Made by a program: the position numbers and the translations under genes
Assembly: GCF_027923555.1 (NCBI RefSeq)
Contig: NZ_AP025523.1
Location: 2,918,484-2,982,483, forward strand
Direction of reading: 5' to 3'
Origin: Vulcanimicrobium alpinum
Lineage (GTDB): Bacteria > Vulcanimicrobiota > Vulcanimicrobiia > Vulcanimicrobiales > Vulcanimicrobiaceae
Length of the DNA: 64,000 nt
Shown: one piece after another, positions 17,443 to 27,245 of the stretch
Layout of the letters: each line of letters begins with the position of its first letter
Numbering within the stretch: the first letter of the stretch is position 1
Notes under the pieces: generated by a model
Databases searched by the model: none
The model's input: only the letters and a program-made list of their open reading frames with translations
Told to the model about the DNA's origin: nothing

Positions 17443-18342
17443 GTGCCTGAACGCGCGCGCCTCTCGGCGGATGCCAAGGACGCGCTGGCGCGCAGCGTTC
17501 CGGCCGATCCCGGCGTCCGCGCGGCGCTGCGCGCAGGACTGCGGTACTACGGCGCGCAGGCGCACGACGGCGGCTTCGTCTTCCGCACGCGGCGGCCGGC
17601 GGTCGCGCGGCTCGCGCGCACGCTCTTCGAGGAACCGGGGCGCGCCGCGGCGGTGCGCCGCGGACACGACGTGCGGCTCTACCGCGCGACGACGTTCGAG
17701 ATCGACCTCGGCGGCGACGCGACCGCGCCGCCGCCGAAGCCGAAGCGCCGCGCCGAACGCCGCGCGGAGCTGCGCGCCGCCTTTCTCTGCGCGGGCTCGG
17801 TCGCGGCACCGCAGCACGGCTACCATCTCGAGTTCGTGCTCGCCGACGCGGAGCGGGCCGAACGCGTCGCGGCGCTGATCCGCAGCGAGGGGATCGAGCC
17901 CGGCCGGATGCTGCGCAAAGCGCGCCGCGTCGTCTATCTCAAAAGCCTCGACGCGATCGTCACCGTGCTCGGCGCGATCGGCGCGTCGGGCGCCGTCTTG
18001 CACCTCGAAGACGTGCGCGCCGTGAAGGAGACGAAGAACCGCATCCACCGGCTCGTCAACACCGACGCTGCGAACGTGGTGCGGGCGGCGGCTGCGGCAG
18101 CCGCGCAGCGCGAGGCGATCGCCTATCTCGCGGATGCGTACGGCCTGCGCAACCTCACCCCGGCGCTGCGCGAAGCGGCCCAGCTCCGCCTTGCCCATCC
18201 CGACGAGACCCTCGCCGAACTCGGCCGGCGCGCCTCGCCGCCGGTCGGCAAGGCGACGATCAACGGCCGCATCGCCGCGCTCGTCCGCCTGGTGAAGCGT
18301 TTGCGCGGCGGCCGAGAGGACCTCGAAGTATCCTCCGCCTAA
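17443..18342 (+). CDS. whiA: WhiA-family DNA-binding protein
   Basis: 299 residues. Residues ~15-190 form the degenerate LAGLIDADG-homing-endonuclease-like region. They are followed by the conserved VKETKNRIHRLVNTDAANVV junction and a C-terminal helix-turn-helix (REAAQLRLAHPDETLAELGR, then SPPVGKATINGRIAALVRLV). WhiA is a sporulation regulator in Streptomyces and affects cell division and chromosome organisation in Firmicutes. In Gram-positive genomes it lies near the glycolytic operon, and here gapA begins 12 bases downstream. The start is GTG, six bases after rqcP, so the two are probably cotranscribed. Confidence 0.9.
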   Translation: MPERARLSADAKDALARSVPADPGVRAALRAGLRYYGAQAHDGGFVFRTRRPAVARLARTLFEEPGRAAAVRRGHDVRLYRATTFEIDLGGDATAPPPKPKRRAERRAELRAAFLCAGSVAAPQHGYHLEFVLADAERAERVAALIRSEGIEPGRMLRKARRVVYLKSLDAIVTVLGAIGASGAVLHLEDVRAVKETKNRIHRLVNTDAANVVRAAAAAAAQREAIAYLADAYGLRNLTPALREAAQLRLAHPDETLAELGRRASPPVGKATINGRIAALVRLVKRLRGGREDLEVSSA

Positions 18343-18354
18343 GGACGGCGATCT

Positions 18355-19371
18355 ATGCGCATCGGTATCAACGGGTTCGGCCGCATCGGCCGCAACTTCA
18401 CCAAGGCCCTCTTCGAGCGGCATCCCGGGATCGAGATCGCCGCGGTCAACGACCTGACCAGCGCCGCCGAGTGCGCGCACCTCTTCAAATACGATTCGAA
18501 CTACGGGACCTTTCCGGGTGACGTCACCGCGACGTCGGACGGGATCACGATCGACGGCAAGGCGATTCGCATCCTCGCCGAACGCGATCCGGCGAAACTT
18601 CCGTGGAAGGACCTCGGCGTCGACGTCATCGTCGAATCGACCGGGATCTTCACCGACGCGGCCAAAGCGCGCGCGCACATCGACGGCGGCGGCGCGAAGA
18701 AAGTGATCATCTCCGCGCCCGCCAAGGGCGAAGACATCACGCTGGTGCTCGGCGTGAACGAAGAGCGCTACGATCCCGGCGCGCACCACATCATCTCGAA
18801 CGCGTCGTGCACGACCAACTGTCTGGCGACGGCGGTGAAGCCGATCGTGGAGAATCTCGGCTGGGTCAAAGGCTTCATGTCGACGATCCACTCGTACACG
18901 AACGACCAGAACATCCTCGACGCGCCGCACAAGGATCTGCGCCGCGCCCGCAACGCGGCGACGAACATCGTCCCGACGTCGACCGGCGCCGCCAAGGCGC
19001 TCTACCTCACGATCCCCGAGGTGAAGGGGACCTTCGACGGCTTTGCGCTGCGCGTCCCGACGCCGACCGTCTCGATGGTCTACCTGGTCGTGCAGACGAA
19101 GAAAGAGACGACGCGCGACGACCTCAACGCGATCCTGCGCGGGGCGGCGTACGGCGCGATGCGCGAGTACGTCGAGTACACCGACCAAGAACTCGTCTCC
19201 AGCGATTTCAAGCGCAACCCGCACTCGTCGATCATCGACGGCAAGCTCACGAACGCCAACGGCGACCTCATCCAGATCGCGGCGTGGTACGACAACGAGT
19301 GGGGCTACTCGTGCCGCCTCGCCGACTTGGTGCGGATGGTGACCGAGAAGCTGCCGACCGCCGTCGCGTGA
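18355..19371 (+). CDS. gapA: glyceraldehyde-3-phosphate dehydrogenase
   Basis: Glycolytic enzyme oxidising glyceraldehyde-3-phosphate with NAD and phosphate. At 338 residues it has the normal length. The Rossmann start is IGINGFGRIGRNF. The catalytic loop is SNASCTTNCLATAVKPI with the active-site Cys. STIHSYTNDQNILD, RRARNAATNIVPTSTGAAKA and the C-terminal WYDNEWGYS are all intact. It is the first gene of a glycolytic run with pgk, tpiA and gpmI. Confidence 0.97.
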   Translation: MRIGINGFGRIGRNFTKALFERHPGIEIAAVNDLTSAAECAHLFKYDSNYGTFPGDVTATSDGITIDGKAIRILAERDPAKLPWKDLGVDVIVESTGIFTDAAKARAHIDGGGAKKVIISAPAKGEDITLVLGVNEERYDPGAHHIISNASCTTNCLATAVKPIVENLGWVKGFMSTIHSYTNDQNILDAPHKDLRRARNAATNIVPTSTGAAKALYLTIPEVKGTFDGFALRVPTPTVSMVYLVVQTKKETTRDDLNAILRGAAYGAMREYVEYTDQELVSSDFKRNPHSSIIDGKLTNANGDLIQIAAWYDNEWGYSCRLADLVRMVTEKLPTAVA

Positions 19372-19400
19372 GATCGAGCGCGCGCCGCTGAGCGCGGGCG

Positions 19401-20132
19401 ATGTGCACCGTTCTGCTGCTCTCCCGGCCCGGTGACGCGTGGCCGCTGCTCGTCGGCGCCAACCGCGACGAGCGGCGCGACCGCGCGTTCGATCCGCCCG
19501 GACGCTGGTGGCGCGATGCGCCCGGGATCCTGGCGGGGCGCGACCGTCTGGGCGGCGGGAGCTGGCTCGGCGTCAACGACGACGGCGTCTTCGCGACGAT
19601 CGTCAACGGCCCGTCGCGACTGGGTCCGCTCGAAGGCAAGCGCAGCCGCGGAACGCTGGTCGTCGACGCGCTGCGGCACGCCGGCGCCGGCGACGCTGCG
19701 GACGCGCTCCGCGCCACGCCGGCCGGCGCGTATCGCGGTTTCACCCTGATCGTCGCCGACCGGCGCGGCGCGTACGCGATCGTCAACGACGAGCGCACGG
19801 TCGCGGTGCGTGTGCTCGCGCCGGGCCATCACCTCGTCAGCCCCGAGGGCTGCGACGTCGAGGACGCCCCGCGCTATCGCGCGGCGATGCCCGCGCTGCG
19901 CGCCGCATCGCCGCCCGATCCCGGCCGCGACGATTGGGAAGCGTGGCTCGCGCTGCTGCGCGTCACCGACGAGAGCGATCCGCACCGCGGGCTCACAATC
20001 GCGGGCGAGGAGTTCGGAACGGTCGCAAGCGCGCTCGTCGGCATCGCGGCCGATCCGCACGCGCCGCCGGTGCTTCATTTCGCCGCTCCCGGCTTCGGCG
20101 CACCGTCTCTCCCGGCGAAGGACCCTGCATGA
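19401..20132 (+). CDS. NRDE (TANGO2-like) protein
   Basis: 243-residue protein of the NRDE family, an Ntn-hydrolase-like fold. It starts MCTVLLL with Cys2 as the expected N-terminal nucleophile after Met removal. The NRDE signature follows in VGANRDERRDRAFDPPG, then GGGSWLGVNDDGVFATIVNG. Members include animal TANGO2, linked to acyl-CoA and haem handling; the bacterial role is unsettled. It lies inside the glycolytic operon between gapA and pgk, and its stop overlaps the pgk start (ATGA). Confidence 0.88.
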   Translation: MCTVLLLSRPGDAWPLLVGANRDERRDRAFDPPGRWWRDAPGILAGRDRLGGGSWLGVNDDGVFATIVNGPSRLGPLEGKRSRGTLVVDALRHAGAGDAADALRATPAGAYRGFTLIVADRRGAYAIVNDERTVAVRVLAPGHHLVSPEGCDVEDAPRYRAAMPALRAASPPDPGRDDWEAWLALLRVTDESDPHRGLTIAGEEFGTVASALVGIAADPHAPPVLHFAAPGFGAPSLPAKDPA

Positions 20133-21313
20133 ACTTTAAGACCTTGCGCGACGCCGATGTGCGCGGCCGCCGCGTGCTGCTGCGCGAAGACCTCAACGTC
20201 CCGATGAAAAACGGTGCGATCGCCGACGAAACGCGGATCACCGCGGCGCTGCCGACGCTGCGCCTCCTGCACGGCCAGGGCGCGAAGACCGTGATCCTCT
20301 CGCACCTGGGCCGCCCCGACGGTCAGCGCAACCCGAAGTACTCCCTGCGCCCGCTCGCGCCGCGGCTCTCCGAACTGCTCGGAACGCCGGTCGGCTTCGT
20401 CGACGACTGCGTCGGCGACGCGTGCGTCGCCGCTTCGCGCGCACTCCCCGACGGCGGCTTCGTGCTGTTCGAAAACGTGCGCTTCCACGCCGAGGAAGAG
20501 CAGAACGATCCGGCGTTCGCGGCCCGGCTCGCCGAATCGGGCGATCTCTACGTCAACGACGCGTTCGGCACGGCGCACCGCGCGCACGCGTCGACGGCGG
20601 GCGTCGCAGCGGACCTGCCCGCGTACGCGGGCTTGCTGATGGAGGGCGAGCTTGCGGCGCTCGCGCGGCTCACCGACGAGCCGGTCCATCCGTTCGTGTG
20701 CGCGATCGGCGGCGCGAAGGTCGTCGACAAGGTCGGCGTCTTCGAGAATCTCCTCGGGAAAGTCGATGCGTTCGTGATCGGCGGCGGGATGGCGAACACG
20801 TTCCTCGCCGCCCAAGGGATCGACGTCGGCGCATCGCTGCGCGATCCCGACCTCGCGCCGGCGCAGCGCATCATTGCCGCGGCGCGGAACGCCGGCGTCT
20901 CGCTCCATCTCCCCACCGACGCCGTCGTCGCCGACGCGTTCGACGCCGACGCGACCGCGCGCGTCGTCGCGCTCGACGCGGTCGGGAGCGGGATGATCCT
21001 CGACATCGGTCCGGCGAGCGCGCAGGCCTACGCCGCGGTGCTGCGCGGCGCGAAGACGATCGTCTTCAACGGCCCGATGGGCGTCTACGAGAAGCCGCCG
21101 TATCAGAACGGGACGCGCACGATCGGCGAAGCGATCGCCGACGCGACGCGGCACGGCGCGATCAGCGTCGTCGGCGGCGGCGACGCGGCGGCCGCCGCGC
21201 ACGCGCTCGGGTTCGCCGATGCGATGACGCACGTCTCGACCGGCGGCGGCGCGACGCTCGAGTTTCTCGAAGGCAAGACGCTCCCCGGCGTCGCCGCGCT
21301 GCTGCGCCCGTGA
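20129..21313 (+). CDS. pgk: phosphoglycerate kinase
   Basis: 394 residues, normal length. It makes ATP from 1,3-bisphosphoglycerate. [17 protein letters not shown] and [11 protein letters not shown] bind substrate. [35 protein letters not shown] and the nucleotide-site segment [16 protein letters not shown] are conserved, and it ends with the GGGDAAAA and [14 protein letters not shown] motifs. AAGGA lies 7 bases before the ATG, which overlaps the NRDE stop. Confidence 0.97.
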   Translation: MNFKTLRDADVRGRRVLLREDLNVPMKNGAIADETRITAALPTLRLLHGQGAKTVILSHLGRPDGQRNPKYSLRPLAPRLSELLGTPVGFVDDCVGDACVAASRALPDGGFVLFENVRFHAEEEQNDPAFAARLAESGDLYVNDAFGTAHRAHASTAGVAADLPAYAGLLMEGELAALARLTDEPVHPFVCAIGGAKVVDKVGVFENLLGKVDAFVIGGGMANTFLAAQGIDVGASLRDPDLAPAQRIIAAARNAGVSLHLPTDAVVADAFDADATARVVALDAVGSGMILDIGPASAQAYAAVLRGAKTIVFNGPMGVYEKPPYQNGTRTIGEAIADATRHGAISVVGGGDAAAAAHALGFADAMTHVSTGGGATLEFLEGKTLPGVAALLRP

Positions 21314-22071
21314 GCGCGGCGCGCCGGCCGCTGATCGCGGGCAACTGGAAGATGCACAAGACGATCGCGCAGACGCAGGCGTTCATCGCCGATCTGTGCG
21401 CGCGTCCGCTCCCGCTCGATGACGTCGACGCGGTGCTGTGCCCGCCGTTCACCGCGCTCGCCGCCGCCGGTGCAGCGCTGGCGGGTTCGCGCGTCGGCCT
21501 GGGCGCGCAGAACGTGAGCTGGGCGGAGCAGGGCGCGCTCACCGGCGAGATCGCGCCGGCGATGCTGACCGAATGCGGCGTGCGCTGGGTCGTGATCGGC
21601 CACTCCGAACGCCGCGCGATGTTCGGCGAACTCGACGAACGCGTCAAGGAAAAAGCGCGGATCGCCCTCGCGCACGGCCTGACGCCGATCGTCGCGGTCG
21701 GCGAAACGGCGGAGGAGCACGCGGCGGGGATCGCGCTCGACAAGGTGCGCCGGCAAGTGCGCGCAGCGTTCGACGGGTTTGCGGACGACGAGATCGCGCG
21801 CTGCGTCGTCGCTTACGAACCGATTTGGGCGATCGGGACGGGCAAGGCCGACTCTCCCGAGGAAGCGAACGCCGTGATGGGCGCGATCCGCGCCGACGTC
21901 CCGGGCTTGCGCGACGCGCGCATTCTCTACGGCGGCAGCGTCAAACCCGACAACATCGCCGCGTTCGTGTCCCAGCCGCACATCGACGGCGGGCTCGTCG
22001 GCGGCGCGAGCCTCGAACCAGCATCGTTCGCAGCCCTGCTCGAGGGAGCGCGCAAAGGAGCCGCCGCGTGA
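21310..22071 (+). CDS. tpiA: triosephosphate isomerase
   Basis: 253-residue TIM barrel interconverting dihydroxyacetone phosphate and glyceraldehyde-3-phosphate. AGNWKMHK carries the active-site Asn and Lys. [14 protein letters not shown] carries the electrophilic His, and [16 protein letters not shown] the catalytic Glu and the flexible loop 6. The phosphate site is [11 protein letters not shown]. The GTG start overlaps the pgk stop (GTGA). Confidence 0.97.
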   Translation: MSAARRPLIAGNWKMHKTIAQTQAFIADLCARPLPLDDVDAVLCPPFTALAAAGAALAGSRVGLGAQNVSWAEQGALTGEIAPAMLTECGVRWVVIGHSERRAMFGELDERVKEKARIALAHGLTPIVAVGETAEEHAAGIALDKVRRQVRAAFDGFADDEIARCVVAYEPIWAIGTGKADSPEEANAVMGAIRADVPGLRDARILYGGSVKPDNIAAFVSQPHIDGGLVGGASLEPASFAALLEGARKGAAA

Positions 22072-23615
22072 GCCGTCGCCGCCCACTCGTTCTCGCCATC
22101 CTCGACGGCTGGGGCACGACCGCGGAGACGCACGGCAACGCGATCGCGGCGGCGGATCTGCCGAACTGGACGCGCTTTCTGGCGACGTATCCGCACGCGC
22201 TCCTCGAGGCGAGCGGCGAGGCCGTCGGGCTTCCGGCGGGCGTGATGGGGAACAGCGAGGTCGGCCACATCAACATCGGCAGCGGCCGCGTCGTCCCGCA
22301 AGGCGTCGTCGTGATCGACGAGGCGATCGCGAGCGGATCGCTTTCGCGGAATCCGGTGCTCGCCGACTGCTTCGCGCACGTCCGGCGCAGCGGCGGACGC
22401 CTGCACCTCCTGGGCCTCGTCTCCGACGGCAAGGTGCATAGTTCGCTCGATCATCTCGAAGCGCTGATCGGCGCGGCGGTCGACGCCGGCGTCCCGTTCG
22501 CGATCGACGCCTTCCTCGACGGGCGCGACACGCCGCCGCGCTCGGCGCAAACGTTTCTCGACCGCCTCGAGGCGTACTGCGCGGGGCGCGCGCGGCCCGG
22601 CGCGATCGCGACGGTCATCGGCCGCTACTTCGCGATGGACCGCGACAAGCGGTGGGACCGCACGCGCAAGGCGTACGACGCGCTCGCGAAGGGGCAGGCG
22701 GAGTTTTACGCGGCGAGCGCGAGCGCCGCGCTGCGCGACGCGTACGCGCGCGGCGAGAACGACGAGTTCGTGCAGCCGACGATCGTCGGCGAGCCGCGGC
22801 CGATCGCCGACGGCGACGCCTGCATCTTCTTCAACTTCCGTCCCGACCGCGCGCGTCAGCTGACGCTCGCGTTCAGCGATTCGTCGTTCGAACACTTCCC
22901 GGTGCACCGGTACGCCGACTTCGCGTTCGCCACGATGACGCGCTACGAAGAGAACTTTCCGAATCCGGTGCTGTTCGGTCCCCGACCGCAGTTCAACGTG
23001 TTCGGCGAAATCGTCGCCGGTGCAGGCCGCACCCAGCTGCGGCTCGCCGAGACCGAAAAGTACGCGCACGTCACGTACTTCTTCAACGGCGGGCGCGAAG
23101 ACGTGTTCCCGGGCGAAGACCGCATCCTCGTACCCTCCAACCGCGTCGTAGCGACCTACGATCTCGCGCCGGAGATGTCGGCCGCCGACATCACCGCGGC
23201 CGCCATCGAAGACGTCTCGCACCGTCGCCACGATCTGATCGTGATGAACTACGCCAACGCCGACATGGTCGGTCACACCGGCGTGTGGGATGCGACGATC
23301 TCGGCGCTCGAGACGCTCGACGTCGCGCTCGGCCGGCTCGAGAAGGCGGTGCTCGCCGCCGACGGGATCCTCGCGATCACGTCGGATCACGGAAACGCCG
23401 AAGAGAAGCTCGACGCCGACGGCAACCCGCTGACCGCGCACACCACCAACCCCGTCCCGTTTCTGCTGATCGCGAACGGCATTCAAGGACGGCTGACCGC
23501 AGGCAAACTCGGCGATGTCGCGCCGACGCTGCTGCCGCTGCTCGGCCTCGACGTTCCGGCGGAGATGACAGGGACGAACCTCCTCGCCTCCGCGGGCACC
23601 GAGGAAGTGGCCTAG
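22068..23615 (+). CDS. gpmI: 2,3-bisphosphoglycerate-independent phosphoglycerate mutase
   Basis: 515-residue Mn-dependent mutase converting 3- to 2-phosphoglycerate. [11 protein letters not shown] opens the phosphatase domain. [19 protein letters not shown] holds the phosphoserine nucleophile. [12 protein letters not shown] and [14 protein letters not shown] form the transferase site. [12 protein letters not shown] and [10 protein letters not shown] are the metal ligands. The GTG start overlaps the tpiA stop, with AAAGGAG 7 bases upstream. This is the last gene of the glycolytic run; enolase is not in the window. Confidence 0.97.
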   Translation: MSRRRPLVLAILDGWGTTAETHGNAIAAADLPNWTRFLATYPHALLEASGEAVGLPAGVMGNSEVGHINIGSGRVVPQGVVVIDEAIASGSLSRNPVLADCFAHVRRSGGRLHLLGLVSDGKVHSSLDHLEALIGAAVDAGVPFAIDAFLDGRDTPPRSAQTFLDRLEAYCAGRARPGAIATVIGRYFAMDRDKRWDRTRKAYDALAKGQAEFYAASASAALRDAYARGENDEFVQPTIVGEPRPIADGDACIFFNFRPDRARQLTLAFSDSSFEHFPVHRYADFAFATMTRYEENFPNPVLFGPRPQFNVFGEIVAGAGRTQLRLAETEKYAHVTYFFNGGREDVFPGEDRILVPSNRVVATYDLAPEMSAADITAAAIEDVSHRRHDLIVMNYANADMVGHTGVWDATISALETLDVALGRLEKAVLAADGILAITSDHGNAEEKLDADGNPLTAHTTNPVPFLLIANGIQGRLTAGKLGDVAPTLLPLLGLDVPAEMTGTNLLASAGTEEVA

Positions 23616-23618
23616 GGT

Positions 23619-23954
23619 TTAGGGCGCCGCGTCGAACAGCTTGAGCGCGAGAGCACCGTGCGTGACGGCCGCACCGGCCCGCAGCGCCGATGCGATCAAC
23701 GCCGTCTCTGCGATCTCTTCCCGCGTCGCGCCGGCCTTCTTCGCCTTGCCGGTGTGCACGTCGAGACAGTACGGACACTGCGTGGTGCACGCGACCGCGA
23801 GTGCGAGCAGTTCGCGGTACTTCTGCGGGATCGCACCGTCCTTGCGGCCGACGATCGCATCGAGGGCGGCAAAACCGGCAAAATCCTTCGGCGCGAGTTG
23901 CTGCAGATCGGCGACGTGCTGGAGGTCCGCGTGTTCGGCGTAATGAGTCGACAT
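23619..23954 (-). CDS. AhpD-like/carboxymuconolactone decarboxylase family protein
   Basis: 111-residue helical protein with ALAVACTTQCPYCLDVHTGK, the CXXC redox pair and downstream His of the AhpD-like peroxidase partners. REEIAETALIASALRAGAAV follows. Such proteins act as alkylhydroperoxidases or thiol reductants. The ATG at 23954 was chosen because GGGGAG sits 7 bases upstream; a longer frame continues but its extension is Arg/Ser-rich noise. It is convergent with gpmI. Confidence 0.85.
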   Translation of the reverse strand: MSTHYAEHADLQHVADLQQLAPKDFAGFAALDAIVGRKDGAIPQKYRELLALAVACTTQCPYCLDVHTGKAKKAGATREEIAETALIASALRAGAAVTHGALALKLFDAAP

Positions 23955-24112
23955 CTGTGTACTCCCCGAGCGCCGGCGCCCCGGCGAGGCGGCAGCGCGA
24001 CGTCCGCGGCCTCGTGACCGCGGGTCGGACACAGATACGCCGCAATCAGCGCAGACGACTTTAAATCCGCCGGGCGATGAACGGCGGGGAAGCCCGTCGA
24101 AGGGGCGCGCCG

Positions 24113-24967
24113 ATGAAGCGCAAACGCCTCGACGCCGCCGCCGGTTTGCTTCGGGAAAAGGCCGGCGGCGATCTCGACTGCGCAATCGTGCTGGGGTCGG
24201 GGTTCGGGGCGGTGCTTCGCGACCGGATCGACGGGACGACCATTCCCTATCGAAAGATCGACGGGATGCCGGAACCGACGATCGCCGGCCACGCCGGCGA
24301 GGCGCACGTCGGGAGGCTGCACGATAAGCGCGTCGTCGCGTTCAGCGGCCGCTTTCATCTCTACGAAGGCCGCGACGCGACCGAGGTGATCTATCCCGTC
24401 GTCGCGGCGGCGCTCGCCGGCGCGAAGACGATCGTGCTGACGAACGCCGCCGGCGGGATCAATGCCGACTACCGCGCCGGCGACGTGATGCTGCTGGTCG
24501 ACCAGCTCAACCTGACCGGACAGAACCCGCTCACCGGCGTCGAGCTGCTCCCGGGCGCCGGCGCACGGTTCGTCGACATGGTCGACGCCTACGCGCCGCA
24601 CCTGCGCGAACTGGCGCGTCACATGGCGGCGGAGTACGGGATCGTCCTGCACGACGGCGTCTACGCCGGGCTCACCGGGCCGACGTACGAGACGCCGGCC
24701 GAGATCCGCTACCTGCGCACGATCGGCGCCGACGCGGTCGGGATGTCGACGGTACTGGAGACGATCGCCGCCCGCGCGCTCGGACGCGACGTCGTCGGCT
24801 TCTCGCTGATCACCAACGTCCACGGCAGCGGCGCGCCGACCTCGCACGACGACGTGCTCGAGGTCTCGCAGCGCAGCGCGGAGGGCGTCGCGCGCCTCGT
24901 CGAAGGGATCGTCGCCAACCTCGACCCGGCGCCGCCGGCGGAACCCGTCGAAGAACGCACGTCGTGA
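24113..24967 (+). CDS. purine nucleoside phosphorylase
   Basis: 284-residue PNP of the trimeric class: inosine or guanosine plus phosphate gives base plus ribose-1-phosphate. IVLGSGFGAVL, the GHAGEAHVGRL phosphate site and FSGRFHLYEG are conserved. So are VLTNAAGGINADYRAGDVM, GPTYETPAEIRYLR and the base-binding SLITNVHGSG. The ATG at 24113 has AAGGGG 7 bases upstream; an ATG 12 codons earlier lacks one. Its stop overlaps the GTG of the beta-lactamase-like frame (GTGA). Confidence 0.93.
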   Translation: MKRKRLDAAAGLLREKAGGDLDCAIVLGSGFGAVLRDRIDGTTIPYRKIDGMPEPTIAGHAGEAHVGRLHDKRVVAFSGRFHLYEGRDATEVIYPVVAAALAGAKTIVLTNAAGGINADYRAGDVMLLVDQLNLTGQNPLTGVELLPGAGARFVDMVDAYAPHLRELARHMAAEYGIVLHDGVYAGLTGPTYETPAEIRYLRTIGADAVGMSTVLETIAARALGRDVVGFSLITNVHGSGAPTSHDDVLEVSQRSAEGVARLVEGIVANLDPAPPAEPVEERTS

Positions 24968-26132
24968 GACGGAGATCCGCAGGGCTTGCGTCAGCGCTCT
25001 TCTGTTCCGTCCTGACGTGCACGGGGATCGGCGAAGCGGTCGACGGCAGCGTCAACCGCATCAAGAGCTCGGTAGACGCCGCGGTCGTGCCGTCATGGCA
25101 AAAGACCGCATCCCCGGCATGGCGGTCGGCATCGCCGTCGGCGGCACGGCGTACGTCCTCAACTACGGCGTGGCCTCGCGCGAGACGCGGCGGCCCGTCA
25201 CGCGCGACACGCTGTTTGAAATCGGTTCGATCACCAAGTCCTTCACGGCGACGCTCACCGCCTATGCGCAGCGCCGCGGGTACCTCTCGCTCTCGGAGAC
25301 GACGTCGAAGGTGCTGCCGCAGCTGCGCGGCACCGATTTCGGAAACGTGCGTCTCCTGGCACTGGCGACGCATACGCCCGGCGGTCTGCCGCTGCAAGTG
25401 CCGGACAACGTCGGCAACGACGAGCAATTGATCGCGTATCTGCGCGAATGGCATCCGGCGGACGCGCCGGGCACCTACCGTACGTACTCCAACGTCGGGA
25501 TCGGAACGCTGGGCTTGATCGCTGCACGGAGCATGGGTGGCGACTTTGCAGCGCTGATGGGAGAGCGCGTCTTTTCCGCGCTCGGGATGACGAACTCGTT
25601 CATCGCCCTTCCCGCGGCAAAGGCGGCCCGCTACGCGCAGGGATACACCGGGCGCGACGCTCCGACTCGCTTGGCGACCGGCGAACTCTGGCCCGAAGCC
25701 TACGGCATACGAACGTCGGCGGCCGACATGATCCGCTTCGTGGAAGCGAACATGGACGAGATCGCACTTGACCCGACGCTCCGGCAGGCGATCCGCGATA
25801 CGCACGTCGGGTACTTCCGAACACGCGCGATGACGCAAGACCTGATCTGGGAGCAGTATCCGTTTCCCGTCGAGCTCGCAACGCTGCTGGACGGAAACTC
25901 GCCGGCGTCGATTTACGACCCGACGCCGGTCACGCGCATCGCCCCGCCGCAAGCGCCGCTTCGGAACGCGTGGCTCAACAAAACCGGATCGACCAATGGG
26001 TTCGGCGCGTACGTCGCGTTCGTGCCTGCGAAGCGGATGGGGATCGTCATCCTGGCCAATAAGAGCTACGCGATCGCGGATCGCGTCACCACCGCGCACG
26101 CCATCCTCACCGCGCTCGGCGTTCGGCACTAG
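24964..26132 (+). pseudogene. class C (AmpC-type) beta-lactamase, broken by a frameshift
   Basis: The reading frame from GTG 24964, coupled to the PNP stop by a GTGA overlap, gives a signal peptide (SAGLASALFCSVLTCTGI) and the mature N-terminus up to about 25094. AmpC homology then continues in another frame from ATG 25095 (MAKDRIPGMAVGI) to 26132. The second part is complete: IGSITKSFTA is the SxxK motif, TYSN the YxN motif, and LNKTGSTNGFGAYVAFVP the KTG motif. One missing base near 25092-25095 explains the break. An internal start at 25095 would yield a cytoplasmic protein without signal peptide. The shift could be a genuine inactivation or a sequencing or assembly error. Confidence 0.8.
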
Positions 26133-26145
26133 CTGCGCGAGACGT

Positions 26146-26427
26146 TCAGCGCAGGTGGTACGACCCGCTCGGGTCGACGTCGAGCCGGCGGGACCCCAGC
26201 GCGATCGTCCGCACGGCGTGGTCCCAGAACCAGAGCACGCGCACGACGACCGGGTTCAGCGCCGCGATCGCGGCGCGAACGCGCGACGAGATCGCGAGCA
26301 TGTCGCGCTGCCACGCTGGCTGATCGCCGGCGATCGCGTGCGAAGCGCGCGGCGCGTCGGTGTCGTCGAGCGAGTCGGGGGCCGGAACGGCGTCGAGCAA
26401 ATGCGGCGCGAGCGCTGAGCCGCTCAT
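26146..26427 (-). CDS. small hypothetical protein coupled to flagellar sigma gene
   Basis: 93-residue protein whose ATG overlaps the stop of the upstream sigma factor gene (ATGA), which supports real translation. The first half is acidic and polar. The second half has a hydrophobic amphipathic stretch (SSRVRAAIAALNPVVVRVLW) with aromatic residues. No signal peptide and no recognised family. By position it is the last gene of the flagellar operon. An anti-sigma factor of FlgM type or a chaperone would be plausible there, but the sequence shows neither. Confidence 0.55.
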   Translation of the reverse strand: MSGSALAPHLLDAVPAPDSLDDTDAPRASHAIAGDQPAWQRDMLAISSRVRAAIAALNPVVVRVLWFWDHAVRTIALGSRRLDVDPSGSYHLR

Positions 26428-27095
26428 GCACTTTCCCCGAGCACGGCGCGCAAGCGGCGCATCGCGCTCAGATGAAGCTGCGAGACGCGCTGCGGCGAGA
26501 TTCCCATCTCGGCATGCAAACGGCGCAGCGAGCGCTCCTGAAAATAGTACGCGACGATGACGCGGCGCTGTCGTGCCGAGAGCCCGCCGATCGCGGCGCG
26601 CACGCGAGCGCGCTCACCGCGCACTTCGTAGACGAGCTGCGGGTCGGCGGCGCTGTCGGGCTCGAGGTGTTCGCCGGGCGGCAGCGAGGCGTCGAGCGAG
26701 AGCGGCGTCGCGCGAAGCGCGCTCGCGCGTGCCTGCGCGAGACCGGGGATGCGCGCTTCCATCTCGTGATGCGTCGGCAGCACGCCGAGCTGCTGCGCGA
26801 GCGCGAAGCGCGCCGCATCGGCCGTACGCAGCACGCGGCGCGTCCGTTCCGGGACACGATCCATCCGCCGCACGCCGTTGAGGATCGCGCCGAGTACCAC
26901 CTTGCGCGCGTACGCCGCCGGCGGGACGCCGAACGACGGATCGAACGCGTCGATCGCACGGATCAGCCCGACGCTGCCGTCGCCGATCAGATCGTCGAGA
27001 TCGGCGGTGGGGATCATCCGGTGGACGCGCCGCGCGAGCTGCTTCACCAGGGGGAGCAGTTCGCGGATGCGCGCCTCGCGCTCGTCGCCGTTCAT
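26424..27095 (-). CDS. fliA: FliA/sigma-28-type RNA polymerase sigma factor
   Basis: 223-residue sigma-70 family factor. Region 2 is ADLDDLIGDGSVGLIRAIDA, then DPSFGVPPAAYARKVVLGAI. Region 3 follows (ELGVLPTHHEMEARI-type helix), and region 4 is LSARQRRVIVAYYFQERSLR followed by the HTH GISPQRVSQLH. It lacks regions 1.1 and 1.2, as in the flagellar/WhiG class. Its place at the end of an operon of flagellar rod genes supports the FliA role. Its ATG overlaps the stop of the mini FlgJ-like gene (ATGA). Confidence 0.85.
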   Translation of the reverse strand: MNGDEREARIRELLPLVKQLARRVHRMIPTADLDDLIGDGSVGLIRAIDAFDPSFGVPPAAYARKVVLGAILNGVRRMDRVPERTRRVLRTADAARFALAQQLGVLPTHHEMEARIPGLAQARASALRATPLSLDASLPPGEHLEPDSAADPQLVYEVRGERARVRAAIGGLSARQRRVIVAYYFQERSLRRLHAEMGISPQRVSQLHLSAMRRLRAVLGESA

Positions 27096-27208
27096 CGCCG
27101 CGGGCGGACGAACATCGCGTCCGCGACCTGCCCGGTGACGATCTCGCCCATCGGACCGAGCCCTTGCGCGAGCGGTTTGAGAACCTCGCGAAAGAGCACG
27201 GCGTTCAT
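27092..27208 (-). CDS. miniature FlgJ-like rod-binding protein
   Basis: Short frame, 38 residues from ATG 27208 (39 from GTG 27211). It contains LFREVLKPLAQGLGPMGEIV and GQVADAM, which resemble the helical rod-binding N-terminal domain of FlgJ. That domain is normally 80-100 residues. An upstream ATG at 27286, inside the end of flgG, would give 64 residues and include the helix preceding the homology. It sits exactly where flgJ is expected, after flgG, and its stop overlaps the sigma factor start. It has no muramidase domain. The identification is tentative. Confidence 0.5.
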   Translation of the reverse strand: MNAVLFREVLKPLAQGLGPMGEIVTGQVADAMFVRPRR

Positions 27209-27245
27209 CACGTCGCGCGCAGCGCGCTGTTCCTGCGCGCGCGGC

